A stretch of DNA of 39,503 nucleotides from Rhodospirillales bacterium (GTDB taxonomy: Bacteria; Pseudomonadota; Alphaproteobacteria; Reyranellales; Reyranellaceae), in assembly GCA_003153415.1 (NCBI GenBank), contig PLYQ01000079.1:1-39503 (forward strand), written 5' to 3'. The position numbers and the translations under genes are program-made. The first letter of the stretch is position 1, and every line of letters begins with the position of its first letter. This document shows, in pieces, positions 1 through 9,798 of this stretch. The notes beneath the pieces were generated by a model. The model ran no database searches, was not told where the DNA came from, and worked only from the letters and a program-made list of their open reading frames with translations.

Positions 1-199
1 TAAAAAAACGGTGATTAATTCAGCGTCTCCTAGGGGTTGTGTCCGCCGATCGTGCCTCGCGCCCGGCCGATAGTCGAACCGCCGACGCTGCCCTATATTT
101 GCATATTACGCAACAAAAGTCAATGCGAAAATCACCTCTATGGGTCCTACCGTTACCCTGTGTCATAGTTTGCACAACAAGAAACCAGGGAGGAAGACA

Positions 200-1420
200 A
201 TGACGACGAACAGGCGTGCGTTCCTGGGGGGCGCCTCGACGGCCGCCCTTCTCGCGACGGTCAAGACGGCATCGGCGCAGAAGAAATACGACGACGGCGC
301 CAGCGACAGCGAGATCAAGATCGGCAACACCAACCCCTATAGCGGGCCGGCCTCGTCCTACTCGGCCATCGGCAAGACGATGGAGGCCTATTTCAAGAGC
401 GTCAACGAAGCCGGCGGCATCAACGGCCGCAAGGTGAAGTTCTTCTCGCTCGACGACGGCTATAATCCGTCCAAGACTGTCGAGATGGTCCGCCAGCTGG
501 TCGAGCAGGAGAAGGTGCTGGCGCTGTTCCAGACACTGGGCACGCCGACCAACTCGGCGATCCACAAATACATGAACCAGAAGAAGGTGCCGCAGCTCTA
601 CGTGGCGACCGGCGCCTCGAAATGGGGCGACCCCAAGAACTTCCCGTGGACCATGGGCTTCCAGCCCGACTACCATACCGAAGCCGTGATCTATGCCAAG
701 CACATCCTGGCCAACGTCAAGGACGCCAAGATCGCCGTGCTCCATCAGAACGACGACTACGGCCGCGACTATTTCGACGGCTTCAAGGAAGGCCTCGGCA
801 AGGAGATCGGCCGCATCGCCCGGGTGGTGACCTATGAAGCCACCGACCCGACGGTCGACAGCCAGGTCATCCAGCTCAAGGACTCCGGCGCCAACGTCTT
901 CTTCGACGCCTCGGGCGCCAAGGCCGCCGCCCAGGCCATCCGCAAGGTGGCCGACATCAACTGGAAGCCGGCGCACTACCTCAACAACGTCTCGGCCTCG
1001 GTCGCCGCGGTCATGAAGCCGGCCGGCTTCGACAACGCCCAGGGCATCATCACGGCGGCGTACCTCAAGGACTCGACCGACAAGCAATGGGACGACGACG
1101 CCGAGATGAAGACCTGGCGCGCCTGGATGGACAAGTGGATGCCCGGCGCCAACAAGGCCGACGCCAACCACCTCTACGGCTACGCCGTGACGATGTTGAT
1201 GACCGAGACGCTGAGGAAATGCGGCGACGATCTCACGCGCGCCAATGTCATGAAGCAGGCGGCGAACTTCCAGAAATACCGCCTGCCGCTCCTGCTGCCG
1301 GGCATCCTGATCAGCACCAGCCCGACCGACTACTACCCGATCCAGGCGGTCCAGCTGCAGCGCTTCAAGGGCGAGACCTGGGAACTGTTCGGCGAGGTCA
1401 TGCACGCCGAGAGCAGCTGA
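200..1420 (+). CDS. ABC transporter substrate-binding protein, branched-chain amino acid (Leu/Ile/Val) type, twin-arginine-like signal
   Basis: ORF track 140..1420; likely start ATG at 200 after gggaggaag SD; N-terminus MTTNRRAFLGGASTAALLATVKTASAQ; periplasmic-binding signature IKIGNTNPYSGPASSYSAIGKTMEAYFKSVNEAGGINGRKV. Confidence 0.9.
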   Translation: MTTNRRAFLGGASTAALLATVKTASAQKKYDDGASDSEIKIGNTNPYSGPASSYSAIGKTMEAYFKSVNEAGGINGRKVKFFSLDDGYNPSKTVEMVRQLVEQEKVLALFQTLGTPTNSAIHKYMNQKKVPQLYVATGASKWGDPKNFPWTMGFQPDYHTEAVIYAKHILANVKDAKIAVLHQNDDYGRDYFDGFKEGLGKEIGRIARVVTYEATDPTVDSQVIQLKDSGANVFFDASGAKAAAQAIRKVADINWKPAHYLNNVSASVAAVMKPAGFDNAQGIITAAYLKDSTDKQWDDDAEMKTWRAWMDKWMPGANKADANHLYGYAVTMLMTETLRKCGDDLTRANVMKQAANFQKYRLPLLLPGILISTSPTDYYPIQAVQLQRFKGETWELFGEVMHAESS

Positions 1421-1443
1421 GGGCGGCGGCGCCGCTGAGGCTC

Positions 1444-1573
1444 TCCCCCTCCGCCCCTGCGGGGCACCTCCCCCGTAAGACGGGGGAGGAAAAGATATAG
1501 AGCGCGCTCGTCTCTCCTCATCCCTCCCCCGTCATACGGGGGAGGTGGCCGAAGGCCGGAGGGGGAAGGCCCC
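1444..1573. repeat. REP-like palindromic repeat family A, inverted pair
   Basis: ccccctccgcccctgcggggcacctcccccgtaagacgggggaggaaa (inverted) and ccctcccccgtcatacgggggaggtggccgaaggccggagggggaagg (direct). Confidence 0.9.
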
Positions 1574-2884
1574 TCAGGCAATCACAGCCACCGTGCGCGG
1601 CTGGTTGCGGCCGATGGTGAGCACGCAGATCGTGCCGATGGTGGCGACGACGGCGATCGGCATGATGGCGAGCGGGAAGCTGCCGGTCTCGTCCTTGATC
1701 CAGCCGATCATGTAGTTGAAGAAAAACGCCGACAGGTTGCCGAGCGCATTGATCTGCGCCAACCCCGCCGCGGCCACGGTGGGACCGAGCCACTCCGACG
1801 ACAGTGCCCAGAACGGGCCCTTGCTGGCATAGGTGCCCGCCGCGATCAGCGTCAGCAGCGCAATCATCGCCCACATGTTGCCGATCACGAAGAAGGTGCA
1901 GACCATCGCCACCACCATCCACGCCAGCGGCAGGGCGTTGTGCCACACGCGCTCGCCGGTGCGGTCGGAACTGCGGCCCCACAGGATCATCCACACCGCG
2001 GCAATGCCGAACGGCACGGCATTGACCAGCCCGGTGTTGAAGTTGCTGAGACCGAACGACTTCACCAGCTGCGGCATCCACAGCGCCAGCGCCGTCGAGG
2101 CGCCCGACGCGCCGGCATAGACCAGCGCCATGATCAGCACGTACTTGTTGGTCAGCACCTTCCACAGCGACAGGTGCGGCACGCGCGAGGCGCGCCGGCG
2201 CTCGCCCTCGAGCTTGGCGATCAGCCACGCCCGCTGCTCGGGCGCCAGCCACTTGGCGTGCACAGGCTTGTCGGTCAGGCACCAGAAGGTCGCCACGCCC
2301 AGCAGGAGGGTGGGCACGGCTTCGATAATGAAGATCCACTGCCAGCCGCCCAGCCCCAGGATGCCGTCCATGCCCAAAATCGCGCCGGACACCGGCGAGC
2401 CGATCAGCCCGGCCACCGGGATGGCCACCATGAAAATGCCGACGATCTTGGCGCGGTACTCCGCCGGGTACCAATAGGTGAGATAGAGGATGACGCCGGG
2501 GAAGAAACCGGCTTCGGCCGCGCCGAGCAGGAAGCGCAGGACGAGGAACGAAATCGGCCCGCCGATCAAAGCGAAGGCCCCCGACACCGCGCCCCAGGTC
2601 AGCATGATGCGGGCGATCCAGGTGCGGGCGCCGAAGCGCTGCAACGCGAGATTGCTCGGCACTTCGAGGATGAAGTAGCCGATGAAAAAGATGCCGGCGC
2701 CCAGGCCGTAGATCTTGGGATCGATGCCGACCGCCTTGTTCATCTGCAAGGACGCGAAGCCGACATTGACGCGGTCGATGTAGCACAGGAGATAGGCCAG
2801 CAGCAGGAACGGCATCAGCCGCCACGACACGCGCCGCATGGTCGCGGCCTCCACGAGCTTGTTCTGGGCCAGGTCTTGAGACAT
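1574..2884 (-). CDS. MFS transporter, anion:cation symporter (phthalate/tartrate-like) family
   Basis: 436-aa multi-TM ORF, LLAYLLCYIDRVNVGFASLQM motif, conserved loop GAAEAGFFPGVILYLTYWYPAEYRAK. Confidence 0.88.
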   Translation of the reverse strand: MSQDLAQNKLVEAATMRRVSWRLMPFLLLAYLLCYIDRVNVGFASLQMNKAVGIDPKIYGLGAGIFFIGYFILEVPSNLALQRFGARTWIARIMLTWGAVSGAFALIGGPISFLVLRFLLGAAEAGFFPGVILYLTYWYPAEYRAKIVGIFMVAIPVAGLIGSPVSGAILGMDGILGLGGWQWIFIIEAVPTLLLGVATFWCLTDKPVHAKWLAPEQRAWLIAKLEGERRRASRVPHLSLWKVLTNKYVLIMALVYAGASGASTALALWMPQLVKSFGLSNFNTGLVNAVPFGIAAVWMILWGRSSDRTGERVWHNALPLAWMVVAMVCTFFVIGNMWAMIALLTLIAAGTYASKGPFWALSSEWLGPTVAAAGLAQINALGNLSAFFFNYMIGWIKDETGSFPLAIMPIAVVATIGTICVLTIGRNQPRTVAVIA

Positions 2885-2979
2885 CGACTCTCCTCCACGC
2901 TTCTTCGTTGAGGAAGCTTAGGCCGCGCCGCTGTCGAAATGCACGGTGTCGGGTTCGAAGGGCGGAACGTTGGCGCGTG

Positions 2980-3096
2980 CCCCCTCCGTCGCCGTATTAC
3001 GGCGCCACCTCCCCCGAAGACGGGGGAGGAAAAGAGTCATTGCCTCCCCCGTCTCGGGGGAGGTGCCCCATCTTATGGGGCGGAGGGGGAAGGCGA
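2980..3096. repeat. REP-like palindromic repeat family A, inverted pair
   Basis: ccccctccgtcgccgtattacggcgccacctcccccgaagacgggggaggaaa and cctcccccgtctcgggggaggtgccccatcttatggggcggagggggaagg. Confidence 0.9.
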
Positions 3097-4347
3097 CCGG
3101 GCGATCTTGTCCAACACCGGCAACAGATACTTCCGGAACTGCGCCGGGTTCTCCGACATCGGGAAGTGGCCCAGCCCTTCCATGACCTGAAACGACGTCG
3201 CCTTCACCAGCTTGGCCAGCTCCGCCGACAGCGCCGGCGTGGCCGAGAGGTCGTACTCGCCGGTCAGCAGATGGAGCGGGCAGCGTTGGGTGTCGAGGCC
3301 GTCCAGCAGGCCGTTCCGCAGATCGCCGTCGGTGAAATAGTAGTGCAGGTCGCCCAGGAACACGCCCGGCCCGCCCTGCATGTAATGCCACAGCGTCTCC
3401 CACTTCCCGACCGATGGCGATGTCGGTGAAATAAGACAGGCCACCGTGCCGGCGGCGGCCTCCTGGCCATGCACGTCGGGCCGGAACAGCACGCCGAGAT
3501 CGCGCAGCCGCGGATCGGCGCCCGCCTCGGCATGGGTCGCCGACTGCAGCCCGATCGCCGCCCGGAAATAATCGCCATGGCGCAGCGCCAGATGCAGCAC
3601 GGCACGGCCGCCGATCGAGCAGCCCATCACGACAGGCCGCTCCAGTTTCAGCGCGCGGCAGACCGCCATGACGGTGTCGACATAGAGATCGGTGGTGAGC
3701 CGATAGGCGTCGCGCTCGTAACCGGGCGGCGGCGAGGACTTGCCGTGCCACGGCAGATCGAAGGCGATCACGCGGAAGCGCTTGGTGATCTCGGCGTCGT
3801 TCAGCAGAGCGCGATACTGCCGCCCGTCGGCGCCGGCGGTGTGCAGGCAGACCAGCGGGATGCCCTGCCCGGCTTCCTCGAAATAGATGCGATGTGGCTT
3901 GCCGTTGAAATCCATCCGCAAGTAACGCCCAACGACCGGCTCGATCACCGGCTCATGTCTTGCCGGACCGCGAGCCTCCGGCTCGCTCTTCTCTTTGTCA
4001 GCCGGCCGCAACGCCGCAAAAAGCTGCTCAAGAAATAGAAGATTACGCCCATAGGCGACCATGTCGCCGTCGACGCTGAGATGGCCGACGCGCTGCATGC
4101 CGACCAGGCTCTGATAGCCGACCGCCGGCACCGGCTTGGCGAACTCGGCCCAGGCCGCCGGCGCGGCGCTGAGGCTGAAGGCAGAACCGGGCGAGGCGCC
4201 GGAGCCGACGGTGATACGGGCGCCGATGCGCACGGTCGTGGCCTGATCGCCGCTCAGGACGGTGAGGGACAATGCCGCAAGCGCCGCGCGGCGTTGCAGG
4301 GCGGGGTTGGCGTCCAGCGCGGCAACCAACTTTTCGAACCTATTCAT
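3073..4347 (-). CDS. Alpha/beta hydrolase with about 130-aa N-terminal extension (possibly SCP2-like, uncertain)
   Basis: Nucleophile elbow GCSIGG, oxyanion HTAGADGRQYR, acid/His region GEYDLSATP..GLGHFPMSENP. Last codons and stop lie in a REP-like repeat. Confidence 0.85.
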   Translation of the reverse strand: MNRFEKLVAALDANPALQRRAALAALSLTVLSGDQATTVRIGARITVGSGASPGSAFSLSAAPAAWAEFAKPVPAVGYQSLVGMQRVGHLSVDGDMVAYGRNLLFLEQLFAALRPADKEKSEPEARGPARHEPVIEPVVGRYLRMDFNGKPHRIYFEEAGQGIPLVCLHTAGADGRQYRALLNDAEITKRFRVIAFDLPWHGKSSPPPGYERDAYRLTTDLYVDTVMAVCRALKLERPVVMGCSIGGRAVLHLALRHGDYFRAAIGLQSATHAEAGADPRLRDLGVLFRPDVHGQEAAAGTVACLISPTSPSVGKWETLWHYMQGGPGVFLGDLHYYFTDGDLRNGLLDGLDTQRCPLHLLTGEYDLSATPALSAELAKLVKATSFQVMEGLGHFPMSENPAQFRKYLLPVLDKIARSPSPSAP

Positions 4348-4404
4348 GGTTGCTCCAAATGCGCCGAATTAGCGGTCGACGAAGCGCTGACGAATTTCGA
4401 AAGA

Positions 4405-6501
4405 TCATTCAGAACGAGAAATGCTGGAGTTGACGGAAATATCCGGGCCAAGCCGTTCTAGAGCAGCGTTCGCACTAGCCAATGAGCTTGTGACTCGCTC
4501 TACGCTCAGCGGCGCCCGATCAGGTGTATATTCTTTAAGAGCCTCGGTGAGAGAATCGATCGCCTTTTCGAGGTATTCTCTACTTCGTGTCGCTTTGCCG
4601 AGAGCTAGATAGACAGTGCCTAAATTGAGCATTGTCATAGCCCACAGCATCGGCATTTTTTGGCGGGGGCGCATTTCTAGAGCGTTACAGCATGCTCCTA
4701 GAGCTGCCTCGAGGTACACCACATTGCCCGTCATCGCTCCCAGGGTCGCAAGAGCATTGCTCAGATTTCCCTGCGCTGCGGCCCAACTATCAGTCAGGTC
4801 GGCCGACGAATGCTCCGACAGAGCGGCTCCGTATGCTACGATTGCATCTTTGACACTTTGAATGTCCGGCCTACTCTCACCGTATGTAAGAAGCGCATTT
4901 CCCAAGTGGTCTTGAGTACTCGCCCAGCGTCGCGCGAAACTTTTCCGAGGTGTTGCGCTCGAGGCCTCTCGATAGACCGCAATGGCTTTCTCAATCGCCG
5001 AAAGATCGCCGTGGGTGCCACCGAGCTCGTTCAGCGCGCCACCCAGATTGTTCATAGCAAGTGTCCAACCATAAGGCGTCCGCTCAAAAGTCTGCTCTAG
5101 AAGAGCTAGCCGGTATCCGGAAATTGCGTCCTCTAGGTCCGATTTACTTCCAAACCGAATACCCAATATGCGAAGGATGTCGGACGCCGCACTTTGCATC
5201 TTCGCCCATTGAAGCGGTTGGCGGCCACGATCCACGCCGTCAAGGACTGCTCTGTATAGCGCTAGAGCTTCTTCGAGTTTGGATTTGTCACCGTACATAT
5301 CTCCGAGCCAAGTTAGCGCCTCCGCGAGTTCCACACTCACCGAATATTTCGCCTCCTTCAATGCGGGATCAATGAGAGCGGGCAATACGTTGTGACAAAG
5401 CTGTATTCCAGTCTCGACGATCGATCGGTCCCCACTAACATTGCCTCGTCTAATCGAGCAAATCGCCACCGCCGACCTGGCAAGAGTCTCCCGATCGGGG
5501 GTCGCACTAAGTTGCCCACTCTTCAGCGCTTCCTCTACCTTGGCCATAGGATTTAGCTGGACTACAGGATTCAGTTCCGCGTACGGCCCGAGCAGTTCCA
5601 ACTTCAGCAGATTCCATTCCCATCCGATGCGATCATCAGCGCTATCGCTCGATTCGAGCCTTTTCTGTATCCAACTCCTTACTCGCTCTCGCCAAGTCTC
5701 TGGATGCGCGATGACCCGCTCTGAGTTAATGGCGGCATAGAACGCATTCCCGATTTCATCAACGAAATCCGATCTGAGTGCCTTCGCGGAAGTGAGAATG
5801 GCCCAACACTTCTCCAAAGCACGCTCTAGAATTTCTCCATCCGGATCGCCTGGCTCATGGAGTGTGAACTCCAAGTATCGAAGAGTCGCTTGCGCTGTTA
5901 CCGTCCCGATCGAATTGGCGATTCCCTTCGGGAGCGCCGCGAGAAGAGTAAGCTTCTTCAAGGAATAACTTCCCAAAGGTCCAACTTCACTTTGCCTTGC
6001 TATTTGGTACCGCGGAATGCGGACTCCAAAGCGCAAATTGAAACTCGGAGAAGCGCCTAACGCTTCCAGCCATTCACCCCAAATAAGGACGTCAAAATTT
6101 GTCGCGGCAAGCCACAGTTGAATTTGGTTGGCTACGCGACGTCCTTCCGCGTCGCCGAGAAAGGACCGATATTCCAGGCTCCTTCGAAGGGGATATACGA
6201 CGATCGGCACATTTTCCTTGGCAGCCCATTCTGCCAATGCCTTACACAATACCTTTCGCCATCGGTCGCCTGGATCGCTCACGAGGTCAGCGATAAGAAG
6301 GTTAAGTTTGTTGCCCGCGGCCTTCGGTGCTCGATATGGCGCTTGCCACAAGACCAGAAGGCGCCACGACCCACCGAGGGTTAAGACAAGGGGCAGCGCA
6401 ATCATAAGATTGACTAGCAGGCCTTCCCAAGCCTGGTCAGACATTAGGCCGATGGTCTTTGATAGCCACGTTGCGATGTAGCCGACATAGTTGCCGAACA
6501 T
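4405..6501 (-). CDS. Membrane-anchored tetratricopeptide-repeat protein of unknown function
   Basis: 698-aa ORF; SD-like GAGG upstream; N-terminal TM LLVNLMIALPLVLTLGGSWRLLVLW; alpha/beta-like segment LNLLIADLVSD..FDVLIWGEW; multiple ~50-aa TPR-like units (W-A-x-x-x-x-N-L-G-x-A-L...AIxxYRxAL). Composition clearly lower GC than neighbours. Confidence 0.75.
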   Translation of the reverse strand: MFGNYVGYIATWLSKTIGLMSDQAWEGLLVNLMIALPLVLTLGGSWRLLVLWQAPYRAPKAAGNKLNLLIADLVSDPGDRWRKVLCKALAEWAAKENVPIVVYPLRRSLEYRSFLGDAEGRRVANQIQLWLAATNFDVLIWGEWLEALGASPSFNLRFGVRIPRYQIARQSEVGPLGSYSLKKLTLLAALPKGIANSIGTVTAQATLRYLEFTLHEPGDPDGEILERALEKCWAILTSAKALRSDFVDEIGNAFYAAINSERVIAHPETWRERVRSWIQKRLESSDSADDRIGWEWNLLKLELLGPYAELNPVVQLNPMAKVEEALKSGQLSATPDRETLARSAVAICSIRRGNVSGDRSIVETGIQLCHNVLPALIDPALKEAKYSVSVELAEALTWLGDMYGDKSKLEEALALYRAVLDGVDRGRQPLQWAKMQSAASDILRILGIRFGSKSDLEDAISGYRLALLEQTFERTPYGWTLAMNNLGGALNELGGTHGDLSAIEKAIAVYREASSATPRKSFARRWASTQDHLGNALLTYGESRPDIQSVKDAIVAYGAALSEHSSADLTDSWAAAQGNLSNALATLGAMTGNVVYLEAALGACCNALEMRPRQKMPMLWAMTMLNLGTVYLALGKATRSREYLEKAIDSLTEALKEYTPDRAPLSVERVTSSLASANAALERLGPDISVNSSISRSE

Positions 6502-6615
6502 GTCGGTGCCTCAACCACGGAGTGGCTAATCGTCGCTTCCACCTAGGTCATAGGCAAGTGAAATGTGGATCAAGCTTCGGTTAAAGACGACGTTGCGGCC
6601 GCGACCCGGAGCGCT

Positions 6616-8295
6616 TCAGGACGCCGCCGTGCCGACGCGCTGGCGCGCGCCGTCGAGCACGACGCCCTCGTATCCCTTCTCCGCCACCGAATTGATGCGC
6701 TCGACGTATTTCGGCGAGCCGCCGTTGTAGACGAAGTAGCGCACCTTGCCCTCTTCGTGGCCGGCGACGTTGGAGTTGTAGCCGGTGAACCAGCCCTTGG
6801 CCTTGCGCATCAGCATCATCGAGTACATGCCGACGACGTGCGCGGTCCAGCGCGCCTCGGCCTCGGCCGTCGCCTCGAAGCGCGTGTCGCCCAGCTTGCG
6901 GACATGCTGCAGGAAATCCGTGCACCAGTTGACGCCGGTCTCGATGCCGCGCGGATAGTTGGTCGAGGCCGAGCCCGATTGCGGGCCGGCGGGCATCAGG
7001 AGGTTCGGGAAGCCGTGGATCATCATGCCGAGGTAGCTCGAGCAGGAGTCGCGCCACTTGTCGCGCAGGGTCTGGACGGCTCCCGTGGCGTTGGGCGTGC
7101 CGCGAATGTCGATATGGTCGAAGGCGCCGGTGATGGCGTCGAAGCCGGTGGCGTAGACGATGATGTCGAAGTCGTAGTCTTGCTTGGCCGTGCGCAGTCC
7201 CGTCTCCGTCACCCGCGCCAGCGGCGTCTCGCCGATGTCGACCAGGTGCACGTTGGGTCGGTTGTAGGCCTCGAAATAGTGGGTCTCGAGCGGCACGCGC
7301 TGGATGCCGAAGCCGTGGTCCTTGGGGATCAGCTTCTCGGCCACGGCGGGATCCTTGACCCGCCGGCGGATGCGCTCGGCGATGTATTGCGAGAACTCGG
7401 CGTTGGCCGCCTCGTCGACGAAGATCTCGCGGAAGTTGGCGAGCCAGATGCCGAAGCCCGGCGCGTCGTAGAGCTTGTCCCACAGCGCGATCCTCTCCTC
7501 GCGGCTGACCTCGTAGAAGCCGCGGCGGTCGGGCTCGTGCTCGAAGCCGCCGGGCGAGCGCGCGCAGGCGGCGAAGATCTCGTCGTAGCGGCGGCGGATG
7601 TCGGCCATCTCGGCCTGCGAGATCCGGCTGTTGTTGAGCGGCGCGCTCCAGTTGGGCCGGCGCTGGAACACGGTGAGCTCGCCCACCTTGTCGGCGATCT
7701 CGCCGATCACCTGGATGGCGGTGGCGCCGGTGCCGATCACCGCGACTTTCTTGCCGGTGAGATCGACCGGCTGCTGCGGCCAGTAATAGGTGTGGAACGA
7801 TTGGCCCTTGAAGGTGGCCATGCCTTCGAGCCGGGGCACGGTCGGCTGCGAGAGCAGGCCGAGGGTCATGATCACGTAGCGGCAGGTGAACTCGCGGGTC
7901 GTGCCGTCCTTCTCGTTGCGGACCGCGAGATGCCACAGGCGGTTAGGCTCGTCCCACCGGGCGGCGACGACGCGGCTGTCGAACTGCATGTATTTGCGCA
8001 GGTCGAACTTGTCGGCGACGAAGTTCAGGTATTTGAGATTCTCGGGCTGGCTGGAGAAGCGCTCCTTCCAGTGCCACTCGTCCAAAAGCTCGCGCGAGAA
8101 GGAGTAGCCGTAGGTGTAGCTCTCCGAATCGAAGCGCGCGCCGGGATAGCGGTTCCAGTACCAGGTGCCCCCTAAATCGCCCGCCAGCTCGAGCACGGTG
8201 GCCTTCACGCCCAGATCGGCCAGGCGCTTGATCTGGTAGATGCCGCCGACGCCGGCGCCGATGACGATAACTTCGTAGTCTGGAGCGATGGTCAT
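6616..8295 (-). CDS. NAD(P)/FAD-dependent monooxygenase, Baeyer-Villiger/flavin-containing type
   Basis: GAGVGGIYQIKRLADLG (FAD Rossmann), BVMO-like fingerprint FKGQSFHTYYWP, second Rossmann VAVIGTGATAIQV; start MTIAPDYEVIVIG at 8295. Confidence 0.9.
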   Translation of the reverse strand: MTIAPDYEVIVIGAGVGGIYQIKRLADLGVKATVLELAGDLGGTWYWNRYPGARFDSESYTYGYSFSRELLDEWHWKERFSSQPENLKYLNFVADKFDLRKYMQFDSRVVAARWDEPNRLWHLAVRNEKDGTTREFTCRYVIMTLGLLSQPTVPRLEGMATFKGQSFHTYYWPQQPVDLTGKKVAVIGTGATAIQVIGEIADKVGELTVFQRRPNWSAPLNNSRISQAEMADIRRRYDEIFAACARSPGGFEHEPDRRGFYEVSREERIALWDKLYDAPGFGIWLANFREIFVDEAANAEFSQYIAERIRRRVKDPAVAEKLIPKDHGFGIQRVPLETHYFEAYNRPNVHLVDIGETPLARVTETGLRTAKQDYDFDIIVYATGFDAITGAFDHIDIRGTPNATGAVQTLRDKWRDSCSSYLGMMIHGFPNLLMPAGPQSGSASTNYPRGIETGVNWCTDFLQHVRKLGDTRFEATAEAEARWTAHVVGMYSMMLMRKAKGWFTGYNSNVAGHEEGKVRYFVYNGGSPKYVERINSVAEKGYEGVVLDGARQRVGTAAS

Positions 8296-8374
8296 GCGCC
8301 AAGGATGAGACCTTGCCGGTCGAAGGACAATGCCGAAGGTGGCCCGACCGTTGCCCCGGCGTTTCGCCTTACGG

Positions 8375-9040
8375 CTACCCCCGCCCCGCCAGCGCGCGAT
8401 TTTCAAGCCGGCTCAGCAGCCGCACCAGCGGCCACAGGATCAGAAAGTAGATCACCGCCGCCATGACGATCGGCGTCGGGTTGTAGGTGATGCTCTGCGC
8501 CTGGCGGGCCTGGTAGAGGAGCTCGGGCACGGCGACCACGCTGCCGAGCGAGGTGAGCTTCACCACTTCGAGCGTGTTGGAGAGCAGATCGGGCAGCACG
8601 TTGCGCACCGCCTGGGGCAGCACGATGTAGCCCATCGCCTGCAGGCCGCTGAGGCCCGTCGAGCGCGCGGCCTCGACCTGGCCGTGCGGGACTGAGTCGA
8701 TACCGGCCCGCAGGATCTCGCCGTAGTAGGAGCCGGTGTTGAGGAAGAAGGCGATGGCCACGCAGGCAAAGCCGCCCAGCTCCAGCCCGGCGAACGGCAG
8801 GCCGGCGAACAGCAGGACCAGCAGCACCAGGGGCGGGAAGGCGCGGAAGAAATCGACCCAGGCCATCAGCGGCCAGCGCACCAGTGGCGATTTCACCGAG
8901 GCCAGCATCGCCAGGACGAGGCCGCCAGCCAGGCCCAGCGGCACCACGATCAGCGACAGCAGGATGGTGTTGAAGAGCCCCGCCAGCACGATCGGCATGG
9001 CGGCGACGATGATCTCCGGGTTGAAGAAGGACTGGATCAT
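8375..9040 (-). CDS. Amino acid ABC transporter permease (polar amino acid family)
   Basis: HisM/GlnP-like motif GQVEAARSTGLSGLQAMGYIVLPQAVRNVLPDLLSNTLEVVKLTSLGSVVAVPEL. Confidence 0.92.
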   Translation of the reverse strand: MIQSFFNPEIIVAAMPIVLAGLFNTILLSLIVVPLGLAGGLVLAMLASVKSPLVRWPLMAWVDFFRAFPPLVLLVLLFAGLPFAGLELGGFACVAIAFFLNTGSYYGEILRAGIDSVPHGQVEAARSTGLSGLQAMGYIVLPQAVRNVLPDLLSNTLEVVKLTSLGSVVAVPELLYQARQAQSITYNPTPIVMAAVIYFLILWPLVRLLSRLENRALAGRG

Positions 9041-9050
9041 CGCGGCGTCC

Positions 9051-9731
9051 TCAGCGCTTCCACGCGAACTTCTTCTCGATCCAGCGGCCGGCCACGACGA
9101 CGGGCAGGAACAGCACGAGGTAGGCTGCCGCCCCCATCATCAGCGGCGAGGGATTGTAGGAGTTCGACATCGCCGACGAGGCCATGCCGAGGATTTCGCT
9201 CACGGCCACCACGGTGCCGAGCGCCGTGCCCTTGGTGATGGCGATGGTGCGGTTGGTGAGCGGCGGGATGGTGAGCCGGAGCGCCTGGGGCAGGATGACG
9301 TTGGTGAGTGTCTGGCCGAAGCCCAGGCCGGTCGAGCGCGCGGCCTCCCATTGCCCTTTGGGAATGGAGGTGATGCCGGCCCAGAAGATCTCCTCGGCGA
9401 AGGCCATCAGGACGAGGGCCAGCGACAGCCAGGTCGACACGAACCCCGAAGGCGAGATGTCGGCAGCCGGCAGGCCGAAATATATGAGCACGATGATGAC
9501 CAGCGGCGGCAGCGACCTGAAGAGATCGACGATGAAGATGATCAGCCAGTTGAGCGGGCGGATGGCGAGCGCGCGGATCAGCGCCAGCGCCAGGCCTGCG
9601 AGGAGGCCAGAGACGACGATCAGCACGGCAAGCTCGACCGTGACGCCGACGCCGTAGAGGATGTCCGGCCAGTACTTGGCCATGACCTTGGCGTTGAAGA
9701 AGGTGTCGGTGAAGCGATCCCAGCTACTCAT
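9051..9731 (-). CDS. Amino acid ABC transporter permease (polar amino acid family)
   Basis: GQWEAARSTGLGFGQTLTNVILPQALRLTIPPLTNRTIAITKGTALGTVVAVSEIL. Confidence 0.92.
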   Translation of the reverse strand: MSSWDRFTDTFFNAKVMAKYWPDILYGVGVTVELAVLIVVSGLLAGLALALIRALAIRPLNWLIIFIVDLFRSLPPLVIIVLIYFGLPAADISPSGFVSTWLSLALVLMAFAEEIFWAGITSIPKGQWEAARSTGLGFGQTLTNVILPQALRLTIPPLTNRTIAITKGTALGTVVAVSEILGMASSAMSNSYNPSPLMMGAAAYLVLFLPVVVAGRWIEKKFAWKR

Positions 9732-9733
9732 GG

Positions 9734-9788
9734 GAGCGCGCCACTCCAGTGGCGCTCATGAAAGATGCGCCACTGGAGTGGCGCGCTC
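9734..9788. repeat. Perfect 22-bp inverted repeat (11-nt spacer), each arm itself palindromic; repeat family B
   Basis: GAGCGCGCCACTCCAGTGGCGC - tcatgaaagat - GCGCCACTGGAGTGGCGCGCTC; between ABC permease and ATPase genes. Confidence 0.93.
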
Positions 9789-9798
9789 CGCTGAGTCA

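Noticed and set aside
20-1405. 461-aa - strand ORF antisense to the ABC binding protein
   Set aside because: Antisense shadow; the plus-strand protein has signal peptide, SD and family motifs.
1444-3096. CRISPR-like appearance of repeated GGGGGAGG blocks
   Set aside because: Units are palindromic, in opposite orientations and irregularly spaced with no uniform spacers and no cas genes; REP/REPIN-like instead.
6565-8175. 536-aa + strand ORF antisense to the monooxygenase
   Set aside because: Antisense shadow ORF; composition is typical of a reverse reading of GC-rich codons.
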